From positions 1 through 17,455 of the forward strand of contig JANORB010000190.1 in NCBI GenBank assembly GCA_031415135.1: a stretch of DNA of 17,455 nt, given 5' to 3'. This DNA is from LGRD01 sp031415135. GTDB lineage: Bacteria; Pseudomonadota; Gammaproteobacteria; Burkholderiales; Burkholderiaceae_C. The position numbers and the translations under genes were made by a program. The notes beneath the pieces are model-generated. The model did not search any database, had not been told where the DNA came from, and saw nothing but the letters and a program-made list of their open reading frames with translations. Positions 1-6,865 of the stretch are shown piece after piece (position 1 is the first letter of the stretch; each line of letters begins with the position of its first letter).

Positions 1-2
1 GA

Positions 3-104
3 CTCCCTCGCCCTCTGGGAGAGGGTGGGGGTGAGGGCTCGCAAAACACCATCGTGCCCGGCGCAGCCCCTCACCCCAACCCTCTCCCCAAAGGGGCGAG
101 GGAG
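3..104. repeat. Long imperfect inverted repeat (REP/BIME-like intergenic element)
   Basis: The left arm (3-37) and right arm (68-104) are near-perfect reverse complements. They differ by one indel and a few substitutions and are separated by about 30 bases. Each arm also contains its own short C-run/G-run hairpin (for example CCCTC against GAGGG). Pyrimidine-rich units of this kind recur many times in genomes of Burkholderiales, Xanthomonas and Pseudomonas as extragenic palindromes. It sits 64 bases before the antitoxin start, so it may act as a bidirectional transcription barrier or mRNA end. No T-run follows either arm, so it is not called an intrinsic terminator. Confidence 0.7.
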
Positions 105-168
105 CAAGTACGGTCGCGGCAGAAAAACTCTCACTCTCTCACACTTCGACGTCATGTAAGGAGTATTG

Positions 169-396
169 ATGTCCGAGGCCACCATCACCAGCAAAGGGCA
201 GGTCACGATTCCGGCCGAGATCAGAAAGGCCCTGGGCCTGTCTGCCGGCGAGCGTGTGGTTTTCACCCGCCTGGACGACGGCACGACCGTGATGCGGGCC
301 AAGACCCGGTCGCTGAACGATCTGAAAGGCCTGCTGAAGCCGGCGGTCGGCAAGCGCAAGGTCGCCATCGCAGACATGAACATCGGACGCGGTTGA
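169..396 (+). CDS. vapB: AbrB/MazE/SpoVT-family (VapB-type) antitoxin
   Basis: This is a 75-residue swapped-hairpin AbrB-type DNA-binding protein. The N-terminus carries the hallmark TITSKGQVTIPAEIRKALGL (about residues 5-24), followed by the usual G-E-x-V-x-F strand. The C-terminal third (RSLNDLKGLLKP) is the type that binds and neutralises a VapC PIN-domain toxin. The ATG at 169 is chosen over the in-frame TTG at 166 because AAGGAG lies at 158-163, five bases upstream. Antitoxins of this class normally bind their own promoter and repress the operon together with the toxin. The toxin reading frame that begins at the stop codon is broken, so this is probably an orphan antitoxin. VapB is preferred over MazE because of the PIN remnant downstream. 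Confidence 0.85.
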   Translation: MSEATITSKGQVTIPAEIRKALGLSAGERVVFTRLDDGTTVMRAKTRSLNDLKGLLKPAVGKRKVAIADMNIGRG

Positions 397-684
397 TACC
401 CGGCCTGGACACCAGTGTCCTGCTGCGGTCGCTCGCCGCGCTCGCGCTATCGGCTCGACAAGGCGACCGTGATCATGGCCTTCAACGCGCTGCTCGAAAC
501 ACAGGGGCTTGACCTGCAGTCCGAAAGCGCCGTCGAGCGTGCGCTGCATGCCTACCGAAACAACAGTGCCGAGTTCGCCGACAGCCTGCACTCCGGCTTG
601 TGCAGCGCCGCCGAACGCGGCCCGATGCTGAGCTTCGACGTGAGGGCGGCGCGGCTGCCGGGCGCGGAGCTGATCCCGGCCTGA
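393..684 (+). pseudogene. vapC: vapC PIN-domain toxin, internally deleted and frameshifted remnant
   Basis: Frame by frame, the start of a PIN domain (IPGLDTSVLLRSLA, bases 396-437, including the first catalytic Asp) begins at the antitoxin stop codon. Shortly afterwards the homology moves to another frame, where the C-terminal part of a VapC is readable: YRLDKATVIMAF from about 448, then ALLETQGLDL, ALHAYRNNSAEFADSLHSGL and LSFDVRAARLPG, ending at 684. A typical VapC is about 130 residues. Here roughly 90 are left, and the middle, which holds the conserved acidic catalytic residue of the second helix, is missing. The late Asp residues (FAD and SFD) survive. A single internal deletion with loss of frame explains the pattern. 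The gene is predicted to be inactive. Confidence 0.75.
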
Positions 685-707
685 GCGGTGCGCCCCTCAG
701 GGTCGGC

Positions 708-1709
708 TCAGCCGCGCACGCAGATGCCCGACGCATCAGGCATCGCCGAACCCTCCTTCTTCTGCACCAGCGCCACGCCGTTTTTCACCGCCACGATTTC
801 AGCGACGATGGCCACGGCGATCTCGGCCGGGGTCTTGCTGCCCAGGTCGAGGCCGATCGGGCCGTGCAGGCGGTCGATCTCGGCGTCTGACAAATCGAAC
901 AGCTTGAGGCGCTCCTTGCGCGCTGCCGTGTTGTTGCGCGAACCGAGGGCGCCGACGTAGAACGCGGGCGACTTGAGCGCCTCCAGCAACACCATGTCGT
1001 CGAGCTTGGGATCGTGCGTGACGGCGATGACGGCGCTGTGCGGGTCGAGCTGCAACTCCAGCACCAGGTCGTCGGGCATGGCCTTGCTGAAGGTGGTGCC
1101 GGGCACGTCCCAGGTGAGGTTGTATTCCTCGCGCGGGTCGCAGCAGATGACTTCAAAGTCCAGCGCCAGCGCCATTTGCGCGACGGTGCGCGACAGTTGG
1201 CCGGCACCGATGATCAGCAGCCGCCAGCGCGGGCCGAACAGCGCGCGCAGCGTGGTGCCATCGAACTGGAAAGTTTCACCGCGCGAGGCGGGTTCAATGC
1301 TGACGGCACCGGTGGCGAGGTCGAGCCGGCGCGCGACGAGTTCGTGGCGCGCCGTGCGGGCCAGCACCTCGGCTATCCAGCCGGCCTCGCGCAACGGCTC
1401 CTGCACCAAGCGCAGGTTGCCACCACACGGCAGGCCGAAGCGCGCCGCTTCTTCCTTGCTGACGCCGTAGTTGATCAGCGACGGCTTGCCGACCCGTTCG
1501 CCTTGCCGCACGCGGTCGATCAGGTCGTCTTCGACGCAGCCGCCCGAGACCGAACCGACCACCAGCCCGTCGCCGCGCATCGCCAGCAGCGCGCCGGGCG
1601 GGCGCGGCGCCGAGCCCCAGGTTTCGATGACCGTGACCAGCCACACCTTGTGGCCTTGCGCGTGCCAGTCGCGCGCCTGGCCGAGCACTTGCAGATCAAG
1701 ACTGTCCAT
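708..1709 (-). CDS. XdhC/CoxI-family molybdoenzyme maturation protein
   Basis: This 333-residue protein has the two-part XdhC architecture. The N-terminal CoxI domain carries GSAPRPPG (32-39), SGGCVE with Cys58 (55-60) and LPCGG with Cys95 (93-97). The C-terminal Rossmann domain starts with the GAGQLS loop (168-173) and continues through the conserved YVGALGSR segment. Family members bind the molybdenum cofactor, protect or sulfurate it and insert it into xanthine-oxidase-family enzymes; the CoxF and CoxI proteins of CO dehydrogenase clusters belong here. The ATG at 1709 has a GGAG seven bases upstream; an in-frame TTG two codons earlier is less likely. It is the last gene of the tup-cox run, 15 bases after coxE, which supports a role in maturing the CoxSM-containing enzyme. 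Confidence 0.9.
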   Translation of the reverse strand: MDSLDLQVLGQARDWHAQGHKVWLVTVIETWGSAPRPPGALLAMRGDGLVVGSVSGGCVEDDLIDRVRQGERVGKPSLINYGVSKEEAARFGLPCGGNLRLVQEPLREAGWIAEVLARTARHELVARRLDLATGAVSIEPASRGETFQFDGTTLRALFGPRWRLLIIGAGQLSRTVAQMALALDFEVICCDPREEYNLTWDVPGTTFSKAMPDDLVLELQLDPHSAVIAVTHDPKLDDMVLLEALKSPAFYVGALGSRNNTAARKERLKLFDLSDAEIDRLHGPIGLDLGSKTPAEIAVAIVAEIVAVKNGVALVQKKEGSAMPDASGICVRG

Positions 1710-1724
1710 GGGCAAACTCCTGCA

Positions 1725-2921
1725 TCAACGTGTATTTTCAAGCAAGCTGGAAGGCCTGACAGCGGGTGCGCGCAAGGCCCGCGCCAAGTCGGCCAGACTG
1801 GCCAGGTTGTGCACCGGCAGGAAGCGGTCGACATGCGGCAGCAGCGAGCGCACACCGGCGGCGCGCGGCTCGAAGCCGTCGAAGCGCAGCAGCGGGTTGA
1901 GCCACACCAACTCGTGCGCGGCGCGGTGCAGTTGCGCAGCCACCTGGCCGAGCTGGCCGTCGCTGTCGTCAGCGCTGCGCTCCAGGCCGTCGGTGACGAG
2001 CAGCACGGCAGCGTTAGCACCGAGCACACGGCGCGCCCAATGGCGATTGAAGTCGTTCAGGCAACTGGCGATGCGCGTGCCGCCTTTCCAGTCGTGCACC
2101 TGCGCGTCGGCATGCTTCAGCGCCACATCGGGGTCGCGCTGTTTCAGGCTGCGGGTGATGTTCGTCAAGCGCGTGCCGAAGGTGAAGGTGTGGACCTTGT
2201 GGTAGCGCCGTGTCAGGCCGTGCACGTAGTGCATGAACAGCCGCGCGTAGCGGTCCATCGAGCCGGAGATGTCGAGCAGTACCACCAGCGGTGGTGTCTC
2301 GATGTGGGGTTGGGTGAAGGCGGGGGTCAAGGTCTGCGGCTGGCGCGCCATGTGCAGCAAGGTGCGGCGCAGGTCCAGCGTGCCGCGTGCGGCGGCTTCG
2401 TGGCGGCGGCGGCGCACCGGGCGCACCGGCAGCGGCGCGGATTCAGCCAGCTTCTTGGCCAGTTCGTATTCGGCCGTGGTCATGCTTTCGAAATCGGCCT
2501 GCTGCAGGCGCTCGCGTTCGGAGAAGCTGAACTGGGTTTCGAACTGGACTTCTTCCTTGGCCGTCTGGTTCGCCGGGTTGGGCGCCTGCGGCTTGGCCGG
2601 CGGCGCGAGTGCCTCGGCCAGTCGGTTGGCACGCGGTGGCCGGTGTTTTTCGCCGCGGCCACTGATCTTCGGCAGCAGAAAATACATCAGCTGCTCCAGC
2701 AGCTTGGGGTCGCGCCAGAAGGCGTCGAAGGCGGCGTCGAACAGCACTTGCTGCTCATGTCGGTCCAGCATCACGGCGCTGAGCGCAGCGTGCACATCGT
2801 CGCGCCGGTCCAGGCCCACGATTTCGATCGCCGCCAGCGCCGCCAGCACGCGGTCGGGCCCGATCGGCATGCCGGCGCTGCGCAGCACGCGCGCGAAGTG
2901 GACGATGTTCTCGGAAATCAT
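1725..2921 (-). CDS. coxE: CoxE-like VWA-domain protein
   Basis: This 398-residue protein has a variable N-terminal helical region, a charged proline-rich linker (about 85-125) and a C-terminal von Willebrand factor A domain. The metal-ion-dependent adhesion site is complete: DISGS (Asp217, Ser219, Ser221), Thr282 in GGTRI and Asp311 in TDG. CoxE proteins pair with a MoxR-type ATPase (CoxD) and act in building the active site of CO dehydrogenase-like molybdoenzymes. The ATG at 2921 is preferred; the 23 codons upstream in the same frame run into the coxD tail and are not family-like. The gap to the coxD stop is 16 bases. A general MoxR/VWA chaperone role for a related hydroxylase is equally possible. 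Confidence 0.9.
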   Translation of the reverse strand: MISENIVHFARVLRSAGMPIGPDRVLAALAAIEIVGLDRRDDVHAALSAVMLDRHEQQVLFDAAFDAFWRDPKLLEQLMYFLLPKISGRGEKHRPPRANRLAEALAPPAKPQAPNPANQTAKEEVQFETQFSFSERERLQQADFESMTTAEYELAKKLAESAPLPVRPVRRRRHEAAARGTLDLRRTLLHMARQPQTLTPAFTQPHIETPPLVVLLDISGSMDRYARLFMHYVHGLTRRYHKVHTFTFGTRLTNITRSLKQRDPDVALKHADAQVHDWKGGTRIASCLNDFNRHWARRVLGANAAVLLVTDGLERSADDSDGQLGQVAAQLHRAAHELVWLNPLLRFDGFEPRAAGVRSLLPHVDRFLPVHNLASLADLARALRAPAVRPSSLLENTR

Positions 2922-2937
2922 GCCTGCGCTTCGCGAT

Positions 2938-3867
2938 CTACTCCAACAACGCCCGCGCCCGCAACTCGTCCAGCAGTTTGGCCGTGTCACCGCTTTGCAG
3001 CTTGACGATGTCGTCCTGGTACTTGAGCAGCACGCCCAGCGTGTCCTGCACCGTCGCCGGGTCCAGGCGGATCGCGTTCAGCGCCACCAGCGCATTGGTC
3101 CAGTCGATGGTCTCGGCCACGCCGGGCGCCTTGAACAGGTCCAGCGTGCGCATGCGCTGCACGAATTCGACCACCTGCACGTACAAGCGCTCGGACGCAC
3201 CGGGCGCCTTCAGCCGCACGATGTCCAGCTCGCGTTCGACGCTGGGAAAGTCGACCCAGTGGTACAGGCAGCGACGCTTCAACGCGTCGTGGATTTCGCG
3301 CGTGCGGTTGCTGGTGATGATGGTGATCGGCGGCGCTGTGGCGCGGATCGTGCCCAGCTCCGGAATGGTGATCTGGTTCTCGGCCAGCACTTCCAGCAGG
3401 AAGGCGTCGAACGGTTCGTCGGCACGGTCCAGTTCGTCGATCAGCAGCACCGGCGACTGCGCTTGCGTCAGCGCCCGCAGCAAGGGCCGCTCGATCAGCA
3501 TGTCGCGCGCGTACAGGTTTTGCGTCAGGCGCTGCTTGTCGCTTTCGTTTGTGGCCTGGTGCGTCGCCTCGGCCAATCGGATCTCGATCATCTGCCGCGC
3601 CACGTTCCACTCGTAGGCGGTCTGCGCCACGTCCAGCCCTTCGTAGCACTGCACCCGCAGCAGCAGGGTGCCGAGCGCGCGCGCCAGCGTCTTGCCCAGC
3701 TCGGTCTTGCCCACGCCGGGCTCGCCTTCGACGAACAGCGGGCGGCCCAGCTTCAGGCTCAGGAACAGCGCGGTCGCCAGGCGCCGATCGCAGACGTAGT
3801 GTTCGGTGGCCAGCAGCGCGACGACGGCGTCGACAGAATCGGGGAGAGGCAGTGCGGGGGCTGTCAT
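2938..3867 (-). CDS. coxD: CoxD-like MoxR-family AAA+ ATPase
   Basis: This is a 309-residue AAA+ protein of the MoxR group. Visible motifs are Walker A GEPGVGKT (48-55), Walker B LLIDE (141-145), sensor-1 Asn187 in TSNRTRE and the arginines at 198-199. In Oligotropha, CoxD is needed to sulfurate the Mo site of CO dehydrogenase; homologues accompany many xanthine-oxidase-family operons. The start is set at the ATG at 3867 because similarity begins there. The upstream in-frame extension would cross a GC palindrome and overlap coxM in another frame. The Shine-Dalgarno sequence is weak, so translation may depend on the upstream genes. The 74-base gap to coxM holds a short repeat-type palindrome. 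Confidence 0.9.
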   Translation of the reverse strand: MTAPALPLPDSVDAVVALLATEHYVCDRRLATALFLSLKLGRPLFVEGEPGVGKTELGKTLARALGTLLLRVQCYEGLDVAQTAYEWNVARQMIEIRLAEATHQATNESDKQRLTQNLYARDMLIERPLLRALTQAQSPVLLIDELDRADEPFDAFLLEVLAENQITIPELGTIRATAPPITIITSNRTREIHDALKRRCLYHWVDFPSVERELDIVRLKAPGASERLYVQVVEFVQRMRTLDLFKAPGVAETIDWTNALVALNAIRLDPATVQDTLGVLLKYQDDIVKLQSGDTAKLLDELRARALLE

Positions 3868-3905
3868 CGGGGCGTCGTGCGTGCGAGCGTCGGAGCCGGC
3901 ATTTT

Positions 3906-3929
3906 CCTCCCTGCCCCTCGGGGAGAGGC
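3906..3929. repeat. Short GC palindrome between coxM and coxD
   Basis: The perfect core CCCC-TC-GGGG (3914-3923) is extended by the partly paired flanks CTCC and GAGAGG. It lies in the 74-base coxM-coxD gap. The sequence resembles the hairpin inside the ABC permease gene at 11792-11804, so both may belong to one dispersed repeat family. It could stabilise or separate mRNA segments of the operon. Confidence 0.5.
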
Positions 3930-3941
3930 CCAGGTACTTGC

Positions 3942-4736
3942 TCAGCGCGCCAATGCAGCCGCCACAGCCCGCGACGCCATCACGCTGACCATGGCCGCGC
4001 GGTAGGCGGCCGAGCCGTGCATGTCGCTGTTGATGTCGGTCGTCGGCACGGCCACGGCCTTGGCGGCTTCGGGAGTGAAGCTGCTTGTCAAGGCAGCTTC
4101 CATCGCCGTCACGCGGAAGGCGCACGCCTTGGCCCCCGTCACCGCCACCCGCACGCCCCCCGCGCCCTGGCTGACAAACACACCCACCAAGGCGAAGCGC
4201 GACGCCGGCTGCTTGAACTTGACGTAGGCAGAGCGCCGGACGATCGGGAAACTGACCGCGGTGATCAACTCGCCGGGTTGCAGTGCGGTCTGGAACAGGC
4301 CGGTGAAGAACGAGTCGGCGGCGATCGTGCGCCGGTCGGTGTGCACGGTCGCGCCCAGCCCGAGCAGCGCCGCCGGGTAGCAGGCGGCAGGGTCCGAATT
4401 GGCCACCGCGCCGCCCAGCGTGCCCATGTTGCGCACCATCGGGTCGCCGATGCCGCCGGCCAACTCGGCCAGCGCCGGCAGCGCGCGTTGCACGTCGGCC
4501 GAGTTCGCCACGCCGGCGTGCGTGGTCATCGCGCCCACCACCACGCTGGCGCCATCGACCCGAATGCCCTTGAGGTCGGCCAGCGCGCCCAGATCGATCA
4601 GGCGTTCGCTGCTCGACAGCCGCAGCTTCATCGCCTGCACCAGGCTTTGCCCGCCGGCCAGGTAGCGGGCCTCACCCTCGAAAGCGGCGCTGGCCGCGGC
4701 CCGGTCGGTGGGGCGCTGGTAGTCGAAGTGGTACAT
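3942..4736 (-). CDS. coxM: CoxM-type FAD-binding subunit of a xanthine-oxidase-family dehydrogenase
   Basis: This 264-residue protein is the medium, FAD-binding subunit that passes electrons from the iron-sulfur subunit to the acceptor. The first flavin motif AGGQS is at residues 27-31, followed by the M-K-L-R helix. The second, MGTLGGAVANSDPAACYPA, starts near residue 104 with TLGG at 106-109. The C-terminal CO-dehydrogenase flavoprotein domain follows (FKQPASRFALVGV onward). Length is slightly short against the usual 280-290. The ATG at 4736 has an excellent AAGGAG six bases upstream; the TTG at 4754 is rejected. It follows coxS directly. In most clusters a large molybdopterin subunit lies beside or between S and M, but none is found here. 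Confidence 0.93.
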   Translation of the reverse strand: MYHFDYQRPTDRAAASAAFEGEARYLAGGQSLVQAMKLRLSSSERLIDLGALADLKGIRVDGASVVVGAMTTHAGVANSADVQRALPALAELAGGIGDPMVRNMGTLGGAVANSDPAACYPAALLGLGATVHTDRRTIAADSFFTGLFQTALQPGELITAVSFPIVRRSAYVKFKQPASRFALVGVFVSQGAGGVRVAVTGAKACAFRVTAMEAALTSSFTPEAAKAVAVPTTDINSDMHGSAAYRAAMVSVMASRAVAAALAR

Positions 4737-4746
4737 GCGCGGCTCC

Positions 4747-4766
4747 TTGGTCAAACTTGGTCAAAC
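4747..4766. repeat. 10-bp perfect tandem duplication at the coxS-coxM junction
   Basis: TTGGTCAAAC occurs twice back to back (4747-4756 and 4757-4766). One copy covers the coxS stop codon (complement of 4761-4763) and the other reaches the coxM ribosome-binding site. A short direct repeat at this exact junction could be a slippage product or the scar of a rearrangement. Confidence 0.8.
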
Positions 4767-5246
4767 CGCAGCCGGGACGCGGCCCGACTGGCAACGCTGG
4801 ATCGCCTTGACGATGCCGTGATAACCGGTGCAGCGGCAGATGTTGCCCTCCAGGCCGGCGCGGATTTCGGCTTCGCTGGCCTGCGGTTGGTCGCGCAGCA
4901 ATTGCACCGCCGACATCACCATGCCCGGGGTGCAAAAGCCGCACTGCAGGCCGTGGCATTGCCGAAACGCTTCCTGCATCGGGTGCAGCGCGCCGTCGCG
5001 GCCCAGGCCTTCGATGGTGGTGAGTTCGCCGCCCTGGGCCTGCAGCGCCAGCATCGAGCACGCCTTCACCGCGCGGCCGTTCAGGTGCACGGTGCAGGCG
5101 CCGCACTGCGCCGTGTCGCAGCCCACATGCGTGCCGGTCAGCCGCAACTGCTCGCGGATCAACTGCACCAGCAGGGTTCGCGGGTCGACCGTGGTTTGAA
5201 CCGGCTGGCCGTTGACCGTCAATGAAATTGAAATGGGAACGCTCAC
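4761..5246 (-). CDS. coxS: CoxS-type [2Fe-2S] small subunit of a xanthine-oxidase-family dehydrogenase
   Basis: This 161-residue protein holds two 2Fe-2S clusters. The N-terminal plant-ferredoxin cluster uses Cys43, Cys48, Cys51 and Cys63 (GCDTAQCGACTVHLNG and KAC). The C-terminal four-helix cluster uses Cys102, Cys105, Cys137 and Cys139 (QCGFC and NICRC). Gln101, before Cys102, is the conserved residue that faces the Mo cofactor in this family. All eight ligands are present, so the protein looks functional. The GTG at 5246 is chosen because AGGAG (complement of 5252-5257) stands at ideal distance; an upstream ATG would add 13 poorly conserved residues. It starts 42 bases after the tupA stop, which places it in the tungstate transporter run. 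Confidence 0.93.
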   Translation of the reverse strand: MSVPISISLTVNGQPVQTTVDPRTLLVQLIREQLRLTGTHVGCDTAQCGACTVHLNGRAVKACSMLALQAQGGELTTIEGLGRDGALHPMQEAFRQCHGLQCGFCTPGMVMSAVQLLRDQPQASEAEIRAGLEGNICRCTGYHGIVKAIQRCQSGRVPAAV

Positions 5247-5288
5247 GGGTGTCTCCTGCAATGCGTGCGCGCCGGGACTCGGCAAGGC

Positions 5289-6164
5289 TCAGAGTTTCGC
5301 ATTGGCGTTGGGGAAGAACAATGTTTCACCGCCGATTTTGAAGCCGGCGATGCTGGCCTGTCCGTCGGCCGAGACCACCCAGTTGGCAAACGACTGCGCC
5401 AGCGCGGTCTTGGTGTGCGGGTGCTTGGCGGGGTTGACCACGATCACGCCGTACTGGTTGAACAGCCGGGTGTCGCCCTGCACCAGCACCACCAGGTCGC
5501 CGCGGTTCTTGAAGCTGAGCCAGGTGCCGCGGTCGGCCAGCACATACGCGTTGGTGGCGGACGCCATGTTCAGCGCCGGCCCCATGCCGCAGCCGCACTC
5601 CTTGTAGCCCGCGACCTTGCCCACCGGGGTGTCCAGCCCGGCCGCCTTCCAGTAGCGCAGTTCGGCGGCGTGCGTGCCGCTCTTGTCGCCGCGCGAGATG
5701 AACGGCGCATTCGACGCACCGAGCTTGCCGAGCGCGGCCACCACGTCCTTGCCCTTCACACCGGCCGGGTCGGCCTGGGGGCCGAGCACGACGAAGTCGT
5801 TGTACATGACCGGCATGCGTTTGACCCCGAAACCGTCGGCCACGAATTTCTCTTCGGCCACCTGGTCGTGCACGAACAGCAGGTCGGCGTCACCGCGGCG
5901 GCCCATGTCGAGCGACTGCCCGGTGCCTTGCGCCACCACGCGGATGTCGATGCCGCTTGCCTTCTTGAACGCCGGCAGCAGGTGCGCGAACAGGCCCGAC
6001 TGCTCGGTGCTGGTGGTCGACGCCATCACGATGAACTTGTCTTGCGCCGCCGTGGCGCCCGCCAGGAACAGCAGGCCCGCTCCCAGCAGCGAGCCCACCG
6101 CGCGCCCCACCCGCCACGGGTTGATCGCACCCACTTCGACGTCTCGTTTCATGCCACCGACCAT
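5289..6164 (-). CDS. tupA: TupA, tungstate ABC transporter periplasmic binding protein
   Basis: The 291-residue precursor has a signal peptide (residues about 17-40, likely cleavage after ATAA). The mature start reads FIVMASTTSTEQSGLF, with the TTS oxyanion-binding motif (50-52) typical of TupA rather than ModA. Further TupA hallmarks are VVAQGTGQSLDMGRRGDADLL, VHDQVAEEKFV, VMYNDFVVLGP and SRGDKSGTHAAEL. TupA binds tungstate with very high affinity and delivers it to the TupB permease. The ATG at 6164 has AAGGAG seven bases upstream, lying inside the end of tupC; the two genes overlap by 16 bases. A molybdate preference cannot be excluded from sequence alone. Confidence 0.92.
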   Translation of the reverse strand: MVGGMKRDVEVGAINPWRVGRAVGSLLGAGLLFLAGATAAQDKFIVMASTTSTEQSGLFAHLLPAFKKASGIDIRVVAQGTGQSLDMGRRGDADLLFVHDQVAEEKFVADGFGVKRMPVMYNDFVVLGPQADPAGVKGKDVVAALGKLGASNAPFISRGDKSGTHAAELRYWKAAGLDTPVGKVAGYKECGCGMGPALNMASATNAYVLADRGTWLSFKNRGDLVVLVQGDTRLFNQYGVIVVNPAKHPHTKTALAQSFANWVVSADGQASIAGFKIGGETLFFPNANAKL

Positions 6165-6865
6165 GTCAACTCTCCTTTAAGAAACAAATCAGCCGGCCCG
6201 GCGGCGTGTTCACTGAAGAACAGCTCGCTCGACTGGTCCAGCACTATTTCGCCGCGGTCGAGGAACACCACACGCGTGGCCAGGCGCTTGGCCTGGCCGA
6301 GGTTGTGCGTGCTCATCACCAGCGTCATGCCCTCGGCCGCGAACCTTGCCAGCACGGCCTCGACCTCGTTTTTGGCCGACGGGTCCAGGCTGGCGGTGGG
6401 CTCGTCGAGGAACAGGATCTGCGGGTCGACCGCCCAGGCGCGCGCCAATGCCAGCCGCTGCTGCTGCCCGCCCGACAAGGCCCGCGCTGGCCGCCGGCGC
6501 AAGTCGTCCAGGCCGACACGCTGCAGCGCCTGCTCGGCACGCACACGGCGCTCGGCGCGCGGCACGCCCGCCAGCCACAGCGCGATCATCAGGTTGTGCC
6601 ACACCGACAAGCGCAACACGAACGGGCGCTGGAACACCATCGCCTGCAGCGCGCCGGCGTCGCTCAACTCGCGGCTGCCGTGGTGCGCCAGCACGCCGTT
6701 GAGCAGGCGCAGCAGCGTGGTCTTGCCCGAGCCGTTGGCGCCGACCAGGGCGATGAAGTCGCCACGGTGCACGTCGAGCGTGACGCGCCTCAGCGCCTGC
6801 ACGCCGCCGAAGCGGATCGACGCTCCGCGCAGCCGCAACAAGACCGGCGCGCTCGATGCGCTCAT
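6149..6865 (-). CDS. tupC: TupC, tungstate ABC transporter ATP-binding protein
   Basis: This is a 238-residue ABC ATPase. Motifs in order are Walker A GANGSGKT (42-49), Q-loop Gln79, signature LSGGQ (130-134), Walker B LFLDEP (151-156), D-loop ASLD (158-161) and H-loop His187. There is no C-terminal TOBE domain like that of ModC, which fits the TupC type. It energises oxyanion import through TupB at the inner membrane. The ATG at 6865 overlaps the tupB stop as ATGA, indicating translational coupling. The 3' end runs 16 bases past the tupA start. Confidence 0.92.
   Translation of the reverse strand: MSASSAPVLLRLRGASIRFGGVQALRRVTLDVHRGDFIALVGANGSGKTTLLRLLNGVLAHHGSRELSDAGALQAMVFQRPFVLRLSVWHNLMIALWLAGVPRAERRVRAEQALQRVGLDDLRRRPARALSGGQQQRLALARAWAVDPQILFLDEPTASLDPSAKNEVEAVLARFAAEGMTLVMSTHNLGQAKRLATRVVFLDRGEIVLDQSSELFFSEHAAGPADLFLKGELTWSVA

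Noticed and set aside
1014..3005. 663-codon open frame on the plus strand opposite xdhC and coxE
   Set aside because: It lies antisense to two well-recognised genes, has skewed His/Gln/Arg composition and no recognisable domain; long antisense frames are expected at this G+C content.
4737..5246. Hidden or frameshifted coxL fragment near the S-M junction
   Set aside because: The stop of coxS and the ribosome-binding site of coxM are only a few bases apart, and no large-subunit motif is found in any frame nearby.
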